Below, one piece after another: positions 1 through 8,880 of a stretch of 28,119 bases of DNA. This DNA comes from Firmicutes bacterium CAG:145 (GTDB lineage: Bacteria > Bacillota > Clostridia > Peptostreptococcales > Anaerovoracaceae): positions 78,109 through 106,227 of the forward strand of contig FR882593.1 in NCBI GenBank assembly GCA_000435715.1, given 5' to 3'. The notes beneath the pieces are model-generated. The model did no database searches and was not told the DNA's origin. It was given only the letters and a program-made list of their open reading frames with translations. The position numbers were made by a program, and so were the translations under genes. The first letter of the stretch is position 1; each line of letters starts with the position of its first letter.

Positions 1-24
1 CCCCCGGCATTAAGATGCCGGGGG
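1..24. terminator. Perfect 10-bp hairpin, probable terminator
   Basis: CCCCCGGCAT and ATGCCGGGGG form perfect 10-bp arms around a TAAG loop. A short T-rich tract (TTTGTT) follows on the + strand. It lies about 50 bases beyond the stop of the leftward aldehyde dehydrogenase gene, so it probably ends that operon and may act in both directions. Bases to the left are outside the window. Confidence 0.7.
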
Positions 25-77
25 TTTGTTATAAATGTGTGATATATATATTTAAACCTCTAATGAGGAGGGCCGAC

Positions 78-1508
78 TTAAAGTATATTTTTCAATACTA
101 TAGTCTTCACTCTCGTCATCTCGTCGAAGGTGGACATGACGCCCTCTGTTCCTATGCCGCTGTGCTTCCAGCCGCCGAAAGGCATTTCAAAAGATCTGAA
201 GAAGCTGGCGCCGTTGATGACCGCTCCCCCTGCTTCCATGGCAGAAGCGACTTTGAAGGCGCGCTTCTGATCTCTTGAGAATACACAGCTGGAGAGACCG
301 AATTTTGAAGCGTTAGCTATTTCAATGGCCTCTTCGTCGGTATCAAAGCCTATGATGGAAACTACAGGGCCGAAGATCTCCATGTCCTTTGCAACGTCGG
401 CAGTCTTAGGAATATCGGTGATCACGGTAGGCTCATAGAAAGCGCCGTTTCTCTTGCCGCCCATGAGAAGTTTGCCGCCCTGCTTTAAAGTAAGCTCGAC
501 TTCTTTTTCGACTTTTACAGCCGCTTTCTCACTGATGAGGCAGCCTATCTGGGTGTCTTCTCTCGAAGGATCGCCGCATTTGAGCTGTTTGATTCTGACC
601 ATGGCTTTCTGAGCGAACTCATCCTTCAGCGAATTATGAATCAGGAATCGCTTGCTTGCGCAGCAGACCTGTCCCGTATTATACATGCGGCCCCATACCA
701 TTTCTTCTACAGCCAAATCAACATCTCCGTCATCCAGAACGATGAAAGCGTCGTTTCCTCCAAGTTCCAGAGCGGTATGAGTGAGATTGGCCGCCGCCAG
801 CTTGGCAGTTCCAATGCCTACTTCTGTGCTTCCGGTGAGAGTAACAAGATGTACTCTTGGGTCGGTAACGGCTGCGTCCTTTACGGCTCCGGGAGCGGTC
901 AGACACTGTATGACTCCATTAGGGACGCCGGCTTCCACCAGCATTTCTGTCAGCTTCATCAACGTCAGAGGATTATCAGAAGAAGGAAGCACTATGGCCG
1001 CGTTTCCCATCATCAGAGCTGGCGCCACCTTTTGATCATATAGATCGCAAGGGAAGTTGAACGGGATTATGCAGGCTACTACGCCTATAGGCTCTCTCGT
1101 CACCAGCTGCATGGTAGACTGCTGTCCGGCTTCTGTTCCCGGAGGAATGATGGTTCCGTAGTAGTGCTTGGCCTGTTCGGCAAAAGCGGCGAAAGCGATG
1201 CTTATATTGCCTATTTCAGCTCTGGCCTCGTTGATGGGCTTTCCGTTTTCTGCCGAAAGAGTCTGAGCCAGCATTTCTTTATTTTCTTCTACTATATGTA
1301 TGAACTTGTAAATCACCTGCGCTCGCTGGCTGACAGGTATCTTAGCCCATTCTTTCTGACCTTTGACAGCAGCCGTAACTGCAAGATCTATGTCCTCAGC
1401 AGTGGCTTTTGGAACGCTCTCTATCACTTTGCCTGTTGCAGGAGCAGTCACATCGAATGTAGCGCCGCTTAAACTGTCAACTTTTTTTCCGTCTATTATC
1501 ATCTTCAT
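78..1508 (-). CDS. NAD(P)-dependent aldehyde dehydrogenase
   Basis: This is a full-length (476 aa) member of the aldehyde dehydrogenase superfamily, closest in style to the succinate-semialdehyde/lactaldehyde type. It should oxidise an aldehyde to its carboxylate in the cytoplasm. The catalytic parts are visible: Asn151 in PFNFP, the general-base Glu249 in LELGG, and nucleophile Cys282 in GQVCCA. The start is supported by GAGGAG eight bases upstream of ATG. It is the second gene of a leftward operon, 15 bases after a FIST-domain gene, so it shares the promoter near 2764-2791. The substrate cannot be fixed from sequence. The FIST partner may hint at a small-molecule sensing role, but that is inference. 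Confidence 0.93.
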   Translation of the reverse strand: MKMIIDGKKVDSLSGATFDVTAPATGKVIESVPKATAEDIDLAVTAAVKGQKEWAKIPVSQRAQVIYKFIHIVEENKEMLAQTLSAENGKPINEARAEIGNISIAFAAFAEQAKHYYGTIIPPGTEAGQQSTMQLVTREPIGVVACIIPFNFPCDLYDQKVAPALMMGNAAIVLPSSDNPLTLMKLTEMLVEAGVPNGVIQCLTAPGAVKDAAVTDPRVHLVTLTGSTEVGIGTAKLAAANLTHTALELGGNDAFIVLDDGDVDLAVEEMVWGRMYNTGQVCCASKRFLIHNSLKDEFAQKAMVRIKQLKCGDPSREDTQIGCLISEKAAVKVEKEVELTLKQGGKLLMGGKRNGAFYEPTVITDIPKTADVAKDMEIFGPVVSIIGFDTDEEAIEIANASKFGLSSCVFSRDQKRAFKVASAMEAGGAVINGASFFRSFEMPFGGWKHSGIGTEGVMSTFDEMTRVKTIVLKNIL

Positions 1509-1523
1509 TTTAATTTCTCCTCT

Positions 1524-2690
1524 CTATTTGCCGAAAGCCGTAAAAGATAACATTAGTCCGCCGCAGGTATTGTTGCCGTCATCTTCATAGCCGTATTCAC
1601 CGAAGGTGAATTCCATGATGAACGGGATGTCGCCGACGGCTTTTTTGACTTGCGCCGTCACTTCGTCTATTCTCGAGTCGATGCCGGCCCGCCTTCCTCC
1701 GCAGTGAACAAGGTGAAGTCCCGCGATAGGTCCGCCTATTTTGTCCTTCAGATCTTTCAGAGTAGTTCCCACTGCTTCGATGAGTTCATCTACCGTGGCT
1801 TCCATCTGTATTACGGCAGTTCCCACCGCCAGATTATTTCCGATATTCATAGTGCCGTCATCGTTTCCGTTCATAGGGTGCCTGATGGCGGTGAGATCGC
1901 CGAGCCTGTCTTTTACGCCCAGAGGCTTGCATATGGCGTAAGAAAGGAGATTGCCCCCTCTTATGTCATCCTCCGAGGCTCCGGTCCATCTGCGGTACTG
2001 CTCCATGGCCGGGATTCCGTTTATTTCCGCTAAAGTACGGTCGCCTGTCACCTTGGTTATGATGCCCGCATTTTTAGTCTCGTGATATGCTCCCGTAAAC
2101 TTGTTGGCGAAAGGCTTATCCGTATAGAAGAAAGCTACGGAGACTCCGTCTGCCGTCACCATTTCATCGGTATAGAGGAGCCATTCTCCGGCTATGGCGT
2201 TGTCTGCTGCGCTGCCCCCGAAGAAAGGAACTCTTCCGATAACTTCAGTGATGCCCTTCAGATAATACTCTTCTTCTCCGGACGGAGCCGACATATAGAA
2301 GAAATCAGGAGCTTTATCTTTGCCGGACCTTCTTAGAGCCTCTGCGGCTACTTTATGACCTGTCTCTCTGGCGGTGCCTTCCTTTGGCATCCCCGCAACG
2401 CTTACTTTGAGTTCAGGATCCGACAGAGCCATGACGCCTACGAACCCGTCGCTGCTGCTGACAAAGCCTTCCTGAGTAATTACTCCCGTAAAAGAAGTAT
2501 TTCCGATGAGCGGTACGCCGGGCAGTTCTTCGGATACGGCGTCCAGCAGCTCCTTCTGATCGTATTGCACGCCGCTGTAAACAAAGGCCATCTTCATATC
2601 CTGCAGATTCTCTTTTACCTGAGCTGCAGCCTCTTTGCCGGCCATAGAAGCCTGACTGTTTGTACTTGTACCTGTCTTGATCTTTAACAT
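1524..2690 (-). CDS. FIST N- and C-domain protein
   Basis: This 388-aa protein matches the FIST family: an N-terminal half (about residues 1-215) and a FIST-C half (about 220-385) with the conserved region around residues 230-300 (LAEINGIPAMEQY, then NNLAVGTAV). FIST domains are predicted small-ligand sensors, often fused to signalling modules. Here the protein is stand-alone, with no membrane segment or output domain. A GAGGAGGG Shine-Dalgarno lies just upstream of the ATG. It is the first gene of an operon with the downstream aldehyde dehydrogenase. The pairing suggests that the ligand sensed and the aldehyde metabolised may be linked; this is inference. Confidence 0.85.
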   Translation of the reverse strand: MLKIKTGTSTNSQASMAGKEAAAQVKENLQDMKMAFVYSGVQYDQKELLDAVSEELPGVPLIGNTSFTGVITQEGFVSSSDGFVGVMALSDPELKVSVAGMPKEGTARETGHKVAAEALRRSGKDKAPDFFYMSAPSGEEEYYLKGITEVIGRVPFFGGSAADNAIAGEWLLYTDEMVTADGVSVAFFYTDKPFANKFTGAYHETKNAGIITKVTGDRTLAEINGIPAMEQYRRWTGASEDDIRGGNLLSYAICKPLGVKDRLGDLTAIRHPMNGNDDGTMNIGNNLAVGTAVIQMEATVDELIEAVGTTLKDLKDKIGGPIAGLHLVHCGGRRAGIDSRIDEVTAQVKKAVGDIPFIMEFTFGEYGYEDDGNNTCGGLMLSFTAFGK

Positions 2691-2763
2691 GATATTTCCC
2701 TCCTCATGCAGATTTTTTTGTACATATTGTAAGTCTGTTTGTGCGGTCTTGCTTTATGGTTTC

Positions 2764-2791
2764 ATAATACCCCTATATTAAAATGTGTCAA
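2764..2791 (-). promoter_or_regulatory. Sigma-A promoter of the FIST-ALDH operon
   Basis: On the minus strand TTGACA (2786-2791) is followed after 16 bases by TATTAT (2764-2769), about 75 bases upstream of the FIST start codon. The -35 box is a perfect consensus. Confidence 0.75.
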
Positions 2792-2917
2792 CAGGGCCTG
2801 TTCTGCAATATAGAAAGGGCGTTTCATAATGCGGGACAGACATCTCGATGAGAAAATTCATGTGACATACCAACATTCCTATGGTATCTTATATGTAAGA
2901 AGTAAGGGGGATGAAAT

Positions 2918-4117
2918 ATGATGGCAAGGATGAGAAAGAGCAGACAAAACACGATGATACTGATTTTAGCTGCAGCGATTATCATAGCGGTGATTTTAGC
3001 AGTCACTCAGATGAACAGGACTTTAAAACTTAACGGCCTGCAGGAGACGGTGATAAACATAGGCTGCGAGTATGAGGACGAGGGTGTAAATATAAGGGAT
3101 GCGGAGGTATCGGGAGAGGTAGATACGGCAAAGACAGGCGATTACACGGTGACGTACACTTATGAAGATCAGAAGGTGTCAAGGACGGTGCATGTGGTAG
3201 ACCCGCAGAGTCTTATCGCAGGTCTTAGAGGAAGTGAAAAGACTGTAGTTCGTCAAGGCGATCCTTATATAGAATCAGGCGCATTTGCGGTGGATAAGGA
3301 TAAAGGAGCGGTGACAGATTGCGAGATATCCGGCCAGGTAGATACTTCTGCTCCGGGAACTTATCAGATCAGATATAAATTTGTGTCAGGTTATGTGGAA
3401 AAGGAGATAACTCGCAATGTAGAAGTCATAAGTAAGGAAAAATTTCGTGAAAACGAGTCGGGTATACCTGTACTCATGTATCATTATGTTTATACTGAAG
3501 ATGACAAGCCTGAGAAACTGAATTCTAATTATATATCGGACAAAGATCTCGAGAGCCAGCTTAAATATTTGAAAGAAGAAGGATACTATTTTCCAAGTTT
3601 TAAAGAGCTGAGAGCTTACGCAGACGGAGAAATAGCTCTTCCACAAAAAAGCGTCATCCTCACTTTTGACGACGGACAGATGGGCTTTCTTTCTTACGGT
3701 ATTCCTCTGCTGAACGAATACAGGGTACCGGCTACATCGTTTTTGATAGGAGTAAATGACGGGGAAAACAAAGTGAGAAACAATGCTTCTGCTTATGTCG
3801 CTTTTGAATCTCATTCTTATAATATGCACCGGCCCGGAGGAAACATAGGACACGGCGGAGTTATAAGCGCTCTTTCTAAAGAGGAGATAGAAGACGATCT
3901 GCTGCGCCAGCAAGAGATAGTGGGAAGCAATCAGGCCTTTGCATATCCTTACGGAGACGTTACGGAAGTCGCTAAGGAAGCGGTCAGCCAGGTCGGTATC
4001 CAATGTGCTTTTACGACTCAATACGGAAAAGTACACAGAGGCAATGATTACAGGGCTCTGCCCAGGGTAAGGGTACTGGGCGGCGCAGGACTCGAATCAT
4101 ATAAAGCCGGTCTGTAA
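2918..4117 (+). CDS. Membrane-anchored polysaccharide deacetylase with Ig-like repeats
   Basis: The 399-aa protein has a basic N-terminus and one hydrophobic segment (about residues 13-30), which anchors it with the rest outside. Two repeats of the DUF5011/bacterial Ig-like type follow (about 35-95 and 100-170; note the parallel GEVDTAKTGDYTVTY and GQVDTSAPGTYQIRY). The C-terminus is a NodB-type deacetylase domain (about 188-399) with VLMYHYV, the metal-binding TFDDG, SHSYNMH and YPYGD motifs. The likely role is de-N-acetylation of peptidoglycan or another surface glycan. Translation begins at the first of two adjacent ATGs after AAGGGGG. It stands alone, with guaB promoter sequence following. 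The exact substrate is unknown. Confidence 0.88.
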   Translation: MMARMRKSRQNTMILILAAAIIIAVILAVTQMNRTLKLNGLQETVINIGCEYEDEGVNIRDAEVSGEVDTAKTGDYTVTYTYEDQKVSRTVHVVDPQSLIAGLRGSEKTVVRQGDPYIESGAFAVDKDKGAVTDCEISGQVDTSAPGTYQIRYKFVSGYVEKEITRNVEVISKEKFRENESGIPVLMYHYVYTEDDKPEKLNSNYISDKDLESQLKYLKEEGYYFPSFKELRAYADGEIALPQKSVILTFDDGQMGFLSYGIPLLNEYRVPATSFLIGVNDGENKVRNNASAYVAFESHSYNMHRPGGNIGHGGVISALSKEEIEDDLLRQQEIVGSNQAFAYPYGDVTEVAKEAVSQVGIQCAFTTQYGKVHRGNDYRALPRVRVLGGAGLESYKAGL

Positions 4118-4156
4118 TTATAAGCCTTCAGGCTTGAAGAAAATTCGAGTATCCTC

Positions 4157-4185
4157 TTGTCAAAACATCAAAAATATTATAAAAT
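4157..4185 (+). promoter_or_regulatory. Promoter of guaBA
   Basis: TTGTCA (4157-4162), 17 bases, then TAAAAT (4180-4185). It lies upstream of a leader containing a GC-rich hairpin. I see no purine-riboswitch core in this leader. Confidence 0.6.
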
Positions 4186-4202
4186 ATACGGAAAATAAAA
4201 TT

Positions 4203-4231
4203 GGACGGAGGAGTATATTCTCCGGCCGTCC
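4203..4231 (+). promoter_or_regulatory. Hairpin in the guaB leader
   Basis: GGACGG pairs with CCGTCC, and an inner GGAG pairs with CTCC around a TATATT loop, with internal mismatches. It falls after the promoter and before the GAGGAGG site of guaB. There is no following T tract, so it may be a leader structure rather than a simple terminator. Its function is unknown. Confidence 0.4.
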
Positions 4232-4270
4232 GTTGCTATAAATCGCTATGTAACGAAGAGGAGGAGAATA

Positions 4271-5779
4271 ATGGCTCATTATTTTGAAGAACCGTCGAGA
4301 ACATTTAACGAATATCTTTTGGTACCGGGTTATTCCAGCAAAGAGTGCCGCGTAGAAAATGTTTCCTTAAAGACGCCGATAACTAAATTCAAGAAAGGGG
4401 AAGAACCTAAGATCACGATGAATATTCCATTGGTTTCTGCGGTAATGCAGGCTGTCTCTGACGATAAGATGGCAGTAGCGCTTGCCAAAGAAGGTGGAAT
4501 TTCTTTTATTTTTGGTTCTCAGCCTATAGAGAGCCAGGCAGCTATGATCCGCAGGGTAAAGACCCACAAGGCAGGTTTTGTGACCAGCGATTCAAATTTA
4601 AGACCGGATCAGACTCTCAAAGACGTGCTTGAGCTGAAGGCGCTCAAGGGACACAGCACCATCGCCATCACTGACGACGGTACTGCCGAAGGCAAAATCC
4701 TGGGACTTGTGACCAGCAGGGACTACAGGGTGAGCCGCATGTCTCCTGACACTAAGATCAGCGAATTCATGACTCCTTTTGATAAACTCATATATGGAAG
4801 ATCCGGCATAACACTGAGCGAGGCCAATGATATCCTTTGGGATCACAAGCTCAATGCGCTGCCGATCATAGACGATAATCAGAGACTCACCCATTTCGTG
4901 TTCAGAAAAGACTACGACTCGCATAAGTCGAACCCCAACGAACTCTTAGACGAACAGAAAAGATACATGGTGGGAGCAGGCATCAACACAAGAGACCACG
5001 AACAGAGAGTTCCTGCGCTGATAGACGCGGGAGTGGATATTCTCTGCATCGACAGCTCTGAGGGCTACAGCCAGTGGCAGGCAGACACCATCGCATGGAT
5101 CAGAGAAAGATACGGAGACGATATAAAGATAGGAGCCGGAAACGTAGTCGACGGAGAGGGTTTCAGATATCTGGCCGAAGCGGGAGCCGACTTTGTCAAG
5201 ATAGGAATCGGAGGAGGATCCATCTGCATAACAAGAGAGCAGAAGGGCATAGGACGAGGACAGGCTACGGCTGTCATAGAAGTCGCCGCCGCAAGAGATG
5301 AATATTTTAAAGAGACAGGCATATATGTGCCTATCTGTTCTGACGGAGGCATAGTATACGATCACCATCTTACATTGGCGCTGGCCATGGGAGCCGACTT
5401 TATAATGCTGGGAAGATATTTCGCCCGCTTCGATGAGTCTCCGACCAACAAGCTCAACGTCAACGGCAACTACGTCAAAGAATACTGGGGAGAAGGCTCC
5501 AGCCGCGCGCGCAACTGGCAGCGCTACGACCTCGGAGGAGATCCTCGCATGAAGTTTGAAGAGGGAGTGGACTCATATGTCCCTTATGCCGGCCCGCTTC
5601 ACGATAACGTGAATCTCTCTCTGACCAAGGTTAAATCTACCATGTGCAACTGCGGCGCTCTCAGCATCAAGGAACTTCAGGAGAGAGCCAAGCTGACGCT
5701 GGTATCTGCGACATCGATAGTAGAAGGCGGAGCCCACGACGTAATACTTAAGGACACTTCAAACAACGTGATAAAATAG
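4271..5779 (+). CDS. guaB: IMP dehydrogenase
   Basis: This 502-aa enzyme oxidises IMP to XMP with NAD+, the committed step of guanine nucleotide synthesis. The (beta/alpha)8 catalytic domain is split by two CBS domains (about residues 105-220). Key residues are visible: LCIDSSEG (Asp261), the GGGSICITREQ loop with nucleophile Cys319, SDGGI, and the flap region near RYFARFDESP. A GAGGAGGAG Shine-Dalgarno precedes the ATG. It is followed 67 bases later by guaA, so the two should form a guaBA operon. Nothing looks damaged. Confidence 0.96.
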   Translation: MAHYFEEPSRTFNEYLLVPGYSSKECRVENVSLKTPITKFKKGEEPKITMNIPLVSAVMQAVSDDKMAVALAKEGGISFIFGSQPIESQAAMIRRVKTHKAGFVTSDSNLRPDQTLKDVLELKALKGHSTIAITDDGTAEGKILGLVTSRDYRVSRMSPDTKISEFMTPFDKLIYGRSGITLSEANDILWDHKLNALPIIDDNQRLTHFVFRKDYDSHKSNPNELLDEQKRYMVGAGINTRDHEQRVPALIDAGVDILCIDSSEGYSQWQADTIAWIRERYGDDIKIGAGNVVDGEGFRYLAEAGADFVKIGIGGGSICITREQKGIGRGQATAVIEVAAARDEYFKETGIYVPICSDGGIVYDHHLTLALAMGADFIMLGRYFARFDESPTNKLNVNGNYVKEYWGEGSSRARNWQRYDLGGDPRMKFEEGVDSYVPYAGPLHDNVNLSLTKVKSTMCNCGALSIKELQERAKLTLVSATSIVEGGAHDVILKDTSNNVIK

Positions 5780-5846
5780 GACGACAGGACGGCTCTTTTG
5801 GAAGCGGCGTCCAGTCCCGGATATAAAGTTATAAGGAGAAAATCAT

Positions 5847-6827
5847 ATGGATAACAACAAGAGGCCGGAGAATATGGCCCGGATAAATAATGAAGAACTT
5901 GCAAGCCGGTTCATAGACCAGCAGGTCGAAGAGATAAGGGAGCAAGTGGGAGATAAGAAAGTGCTGCTGGCCCTGTCGGGGGGAGTGGATTCGTCAGTGG
6001 TTGCAGCCCTTCTGATAAAAGCGATAGGAAAACAGCTGGTGTGTGTCCACGTAAACCACGGGCTCCTGCGTAAGGGAGAGCCGGAACAGGTAGTGGAGGT
6101 CTTTCGCGGTCAGATGAACGCTAATCTGGTATATGTGGACGCTGTGGACAGGTTTCTCGATAAGCTTGCCGCAGTGGCAGAGCCGGAGAAAAAGCGGAAG
6201 ATCATAGGAGCTGAGTTCATAAGAGTCTTCGAGGAAGAGGCCAGAAAACAGGACGGAATAGAGTTCTTGGCTCAGGGGACTATATATCCGGATATTCTCG
6301 AGAGCGACGGCGTAAAGGCTCACCATAATGTAGGAGGACTTCCGGAAGACTTGCAGTTTGAACTGGTAGAGCCGGTAAAGCTCCTGTTCAAAGACGAGGT
6401 TAGAGTGGTAGGAAAAGCATTGGGGCTGCCTGACAGCATGGTGTACCGCCAGCCGTTCCCGGGACCGGGACTTGGAGTCCGCTGTCTGGGGGCCATAACC
6501 CGCGATCGTCTTGAAGCAGTCCGCGAATCCGACGCTATCCTTCGTGAAGAATTTGCAAATAACGGCCTTGAGGGCAAAGTCTGGCAGTATTTTACGGCGG
6601 TGCCTGATTTCAAGTCTGTAGGCGTGAAAGACGGAAAACGGACATTCGCGTATCCGGTGATAATACGCGCTGTCAACACCGTGGATGCTATGACGGCTAC
6701 TGTAGAAGATGTGCCGTTTGCTCTGCTGCAGCACATAACCCACCGCATAACCCATGAGGTGGAAGGCGTCAACAGGGTAGTATTCGACCTGACGCCAAAG
6801 CCGGTAGGTACGATAGAGTGGGAATGA
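5847..6827 (+). CDS. guaA: GMP synthase ATP-pyrophosphatase subunit (no glutaminase domain)
   Basis: The 326-aa protein contains the ATP-PPase P-loop LSGGVDSS (residues 43-50), HVNHGLLRKGE, the FPGPGLGVR segment, and the C-terminal dimerisation domain ending in GTIEWE. It adenylates XMP and aminates it to GMP. The N-terminal class I glutamine amidotransferase domain (about 200 residues) found in single-chain bacterial GMP synthases is absent, and no such gene is adjacent. The ammonia must come from a separate glutaminase subunit elsewhere or from free ammonium. The AAGGAG site lies eight bases before ATG. Its last codons, GAG TGG GAA TGA, coincide with the core used by elements that integrate at guaA. 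The reading frame is intact, so integration has preserved the C-terminus. Confidence 0.94.
   Translation: MDNNKRPENMARINNEELASRFIDQQVEEIREQVGDKKVLLALSGGVDSSVVAALLIKAIGKQLVCVHVNHGLLRKGEPEQVVEVFRGQMNANLVYVDAVDRFLDKLAAVAEPEKKRKIIGAEFIRVFEEEARKQDGIEFLAQGTIYPDILESDGVKAHHNVGGLPEDLQFELVEPVKLLFKDEVRVVGKALGLPDSMVYRQPFPGPGLGVRCLGAITRDRLEAVRESDAILREEFANNGLEGKVWQYFTAVPDFKSVGVKDGKRTFAYPVIIRAVNTVDAMTATVEDVPFALLQHITHRITHEVEGVNRVVFDLTPKPVGTIEWE
6816..6825 (+). repeat. Candidate left attachment core at the guaA 3' end
   Basis: GAGTGGGAAT overlaps the final codons of guaA. The identical ten bases occur at 24622-24631. In both places AAAAAGCC begins exactly 15 bases after the core. The guaA 3' end, with a GAGTGGGA core, is a known hotspot for genomic islands. 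That this copy is attL is inference. Confidence 0.6.
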
Positions 6828-6894
6828 TTTCACACCACTGAAAAAGCCCGTAAATAAAAGGTTTTCGGTTACAAGGAAGTATATTTTTCAATTA

Positions 6895-6927
6895 GGCGGT
6901 ATAGCCCCGTTCAAGGGCTATGCCGTC
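6895..6927 (-). terminator. Hairpin at the 3' end of the serine recombinase gene
   Basis: Minus-strand GACGGCATAGCCC pairs with GGGCTATACCGCC (one mismatch) around TTGAACG. It overlaps the last codons and stop of the recombinase. There is no T tract on the minus side, so it may instead be a terminal structure of the element. Confidence 0.5.
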
Positions 6928-8570
6928 TTTTCCTGTTTATTGGTTTCTTTCTGTTCCGTCTGCGGGTCAGTCGGCAAATGGATTTCTCCAACAAAGTTAA
7001 AGACAATATCCACTTTCTGAAAACGCTTGCCGTCTATCTTCTCCGGCGCATGGACAACGATTTTCTTTATAAACTCATTGACGATAGTGGGCGTTAATTC
7101 TGTTATTCCCACATACTTGCGGATAATGGCGGCGAAGCTGTCAAAATCGCTTTTATTCTGTTCGTAGGTATCGACTTCCTGTTGTTCTGCCTTTACCTTT
7201 TCTGTAAGTTCTTTCTGCTCTGCTTCATATTCTGCGGACAGTTTCAAAAACCGCTCATGGCTGATAGTTCCGTTGATGTCGTCCTCATAAATCCGCTTGA
7301 AAATCCGGTCAAGTTCTGCAATTCGTTTTCTTGCCTGTCCGACCTCACGCCGCTTGCGTTTCATGTCCTTTTCTGCTTCATCAAATCGCTGTTTCTGTAT
7401 CAATTCCATAAAAGCAGTGATGTCCTCATAGAACATGGCAGTTACGGCAAATATCCGGTTGAGAACGATTTGACGCAGAACATCTTCTCTGATAAAGTGT
7501 GCCGTACAATCTCCTGTATTGCTTTTATATCTTGCACAGCGGTAATGGTCTTGTGAGCCGTCAAAACTTTTGCAGGTAGCAAAGTGCAGTTTACTTCCAC
7601 AATCCGCACAGAATACCAAGCCGGAAAACATTCCCTGTCGCTCTGCCTTTGTGGGGCGGCGTTTATTTGCCCTTAGTTCCTGTACCCGTTCAAAGACAGC
7701 CTCCTCAACGATTGCTTCATGTGTATTGCGGAAAATCGCCTGCTGTTCCTTGGTGGTAGGAATACGCTTTTTCAGCTTGTGGGATTTGGAATAGCTTTTG
7801 AAGTTTACCGTATGCCCGCAGTAGTCCATACGTTCTAAAACCGCTACAATCGTGCTTTCATTCCAACTATACGGGTTTTCCGGAAGCACCTTGCCTTTTT
7901 GCTTTGCATAGTGGGCTTTGGTAGTAAGTACCTTGTCAGCAGTCAGAATTTTTGCTATCTGCATAGGTCCTTTTCCGGCAACACATAAATCAAAAATCTT
8001 CTTTACCACAACGGCGGCTTCTTCGTCCACAATCCATTTCTTTCTGTCGGCGGGGTCAACCTTGTAGCCATAAGGCGGCTTTGTCAGATGTTCCCCTGCC
8101 ATGCCTTGCGCTTTCTTGATTGCCCGTACCTTTTTGCTTGTGTCCTTTGCGTAAAAATCGTTAAACAGATTTCGGAAAGGGGTAAAATCATTGTCGCCCT
8201 TTGCGCTGTCCACGCCGTCATTGATTGCGATATAGCGCACATCTCTTTCCACGAAAAAGATTTCCGTATAGTAGCCGACTTTCAGATAATCACGCCCCAA
8301 GCGGGACATATCCTTGACAATGACTGTCGCCACATTTCCGGCTTCAATCTCTGCTATCATGCGGTTAAAATTCGGTCTGTCAAAAGTCACACCGGAAACG
8401 CCGTCATCAATGAAAAATACTGGATTAGAAAAGCCGTTGTCTGCGGCATATTTGGATAATAACGCTTTCTGATTAACGATACTGTTGCTGTCCCCGTCCA
8501 ATGCGTCCTCTTGACTTAAACGGGCGTATAATGCTGTTATCTGTTCGGGCATATATGTATTTGCTGTCAT
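6918..8570 (-). CDS. Large serine recombinase, TnpX/TndX-like
   Basis: This 550-aa site-specific recombinase has an N-terminal resolvase domain (about residues 10-165) with nucleophile Ser19 in YARLS and the DMSRLGRDYLK helix region. A recombinase domain follows (about 180-290, HLTKPPYGYKVDP). Then come a zinc-ribbon-like segment (CADCG, later CARYK), a coiled-coil stretch (about 385-480), and a C-terminal domain (MVNEFIKKIVV-like). It should excise and insert its element through short core sites. I chose ATG at 8570, with AGGAGG nine bases upstream, rather than the longer reading to 8621, which would overlap tnpW. It lies directly downstream of tnpW, in the same orientation, and reads toward guaA. 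Confidence 0.92.
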   Translation of the reverse strand: MTANTYMPEQITALYARLSQEDALDGDSNSIVNQKALLSKYAADNGFSNPVFFIDDGVSGVTFDRPNFNRMIAEIEAGNVATVIVKDMSRLGRDYLKVGYYTEIFFVERDVRYIAINDGVDSAKGDNDFTPFRNLFNDFYAKDTSKKVRAIKKAQGMAGEHLTKPPYGYKVDPADRKKWIVDEEAAVVVKKIFDLCVAGKGPMQIAKILTADKVLTTKAHYAKQKGKVLPENPYSWNESTIVAVLERMDYCGHTVNFKSYSKSHKLKKRIPTTKEQQAIFRNTHEAIVEEAVFERVQELRANKRRPTKAERQGMFSGLVFCADCGSKLHFATCKSFDGSQDHYRCARYKSNTGDCTAHFIREDVLRQIVLNRIFAVTAMFYEDITAFMELIQKQRFDEAEKDMKRKRREVGQARKRIAELDRIFKRIYEDDINGTISHERFLKLSAEYEAEQKELTEKVKAEQQEVDTYEQNKSDFDSFAAIIRKYVGITELTPTIVNEFIKKIVVHAPEKIDGKRFQKVDIVFNFVGEIHLPTDPQTEQKETNKQEKTA

Positions 8571-8574
8571 GTGT

Positions 8575-8832
8575 TCATTCCTCCTGTAATGAACGCCCGA
8601 CAAACAGGTTGCTATCTTCATTATAGCGGACTTCTTTTTCTTTGTCAGCAGGCGTTTTGACGGTTTCTGATTTTATGAGCCGCTTCATCTTGTCATAGAG
8701 CAGCTCCGAGCCGCCGCAAGAGGTAGATACCTTATAGAATGTGCCGCCGATTTTGTAAGTGACTGTTTCTTGTGTGGGATTGCCCTTTTGTGGCATAAAT
8801 CCGCTGTTTTCAATACTTTGTTTCTTTTCCAT
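8575..8832 (-). CDS. tnpW: TnpW-like transposon-encoded protein
   Basis: This small 85-aa protein has the TnpW signature of Tn4451-family elements in its middle: VTYKIGGTFYKVS followed by a helix resembling DKMKRLIKSE. The family has no proven biochemical role. It ends four bases before the serine recombinase start, so the two are probably cotranscribed. The start at 8832 uses an AAAGGA about nine bases upstream; an extension to 8880 is possible but adds an unconserved basic tail. Confidence 0.75.
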   Translation of the reverse strand: MEKKQSIENSGFMPQKGNPTQETVTYKIGGTFYKVSTSCGGSELLYDKMKRLIKSETVKTPADKEKEVRYNEDSNLFVGRSLQEE

Positions 8833-8880
8833 TCCTTTCCCGTCCTTTCGTAGTTTGATAGAAGAAAAGTTTCTCAGCAA

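Noticed and set aside
4190..4270. Purine or guanine riboswitch in the guaB leader.
   Set aside because: The conserved core and loop sequences of the purine riboswitch are absent; only a simple hairpin is seen.
5994..6833. Long antisense open frame (279 codons) opposite guaA, and similar ones opposite guaB and the aldehyde dehydrogenase.
   Set aside because: They mirror strong coding frames, lack ribosome sites and recognisable domains.
81..6892. A 16-bp exact match (AAGTATATTTTTCAAT) between the end of the aldehyde dehydrogenase gene (81-96) and 6877-6892 near the serine element's left end.
   Set aside because: The 81-96 copy is coding sequence at the end of an intact gene, and an A/T-rich 16-mer match is not unexpected in 28 kb. 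Flanks do not extend the match, so I do not treat it as an attachment site.
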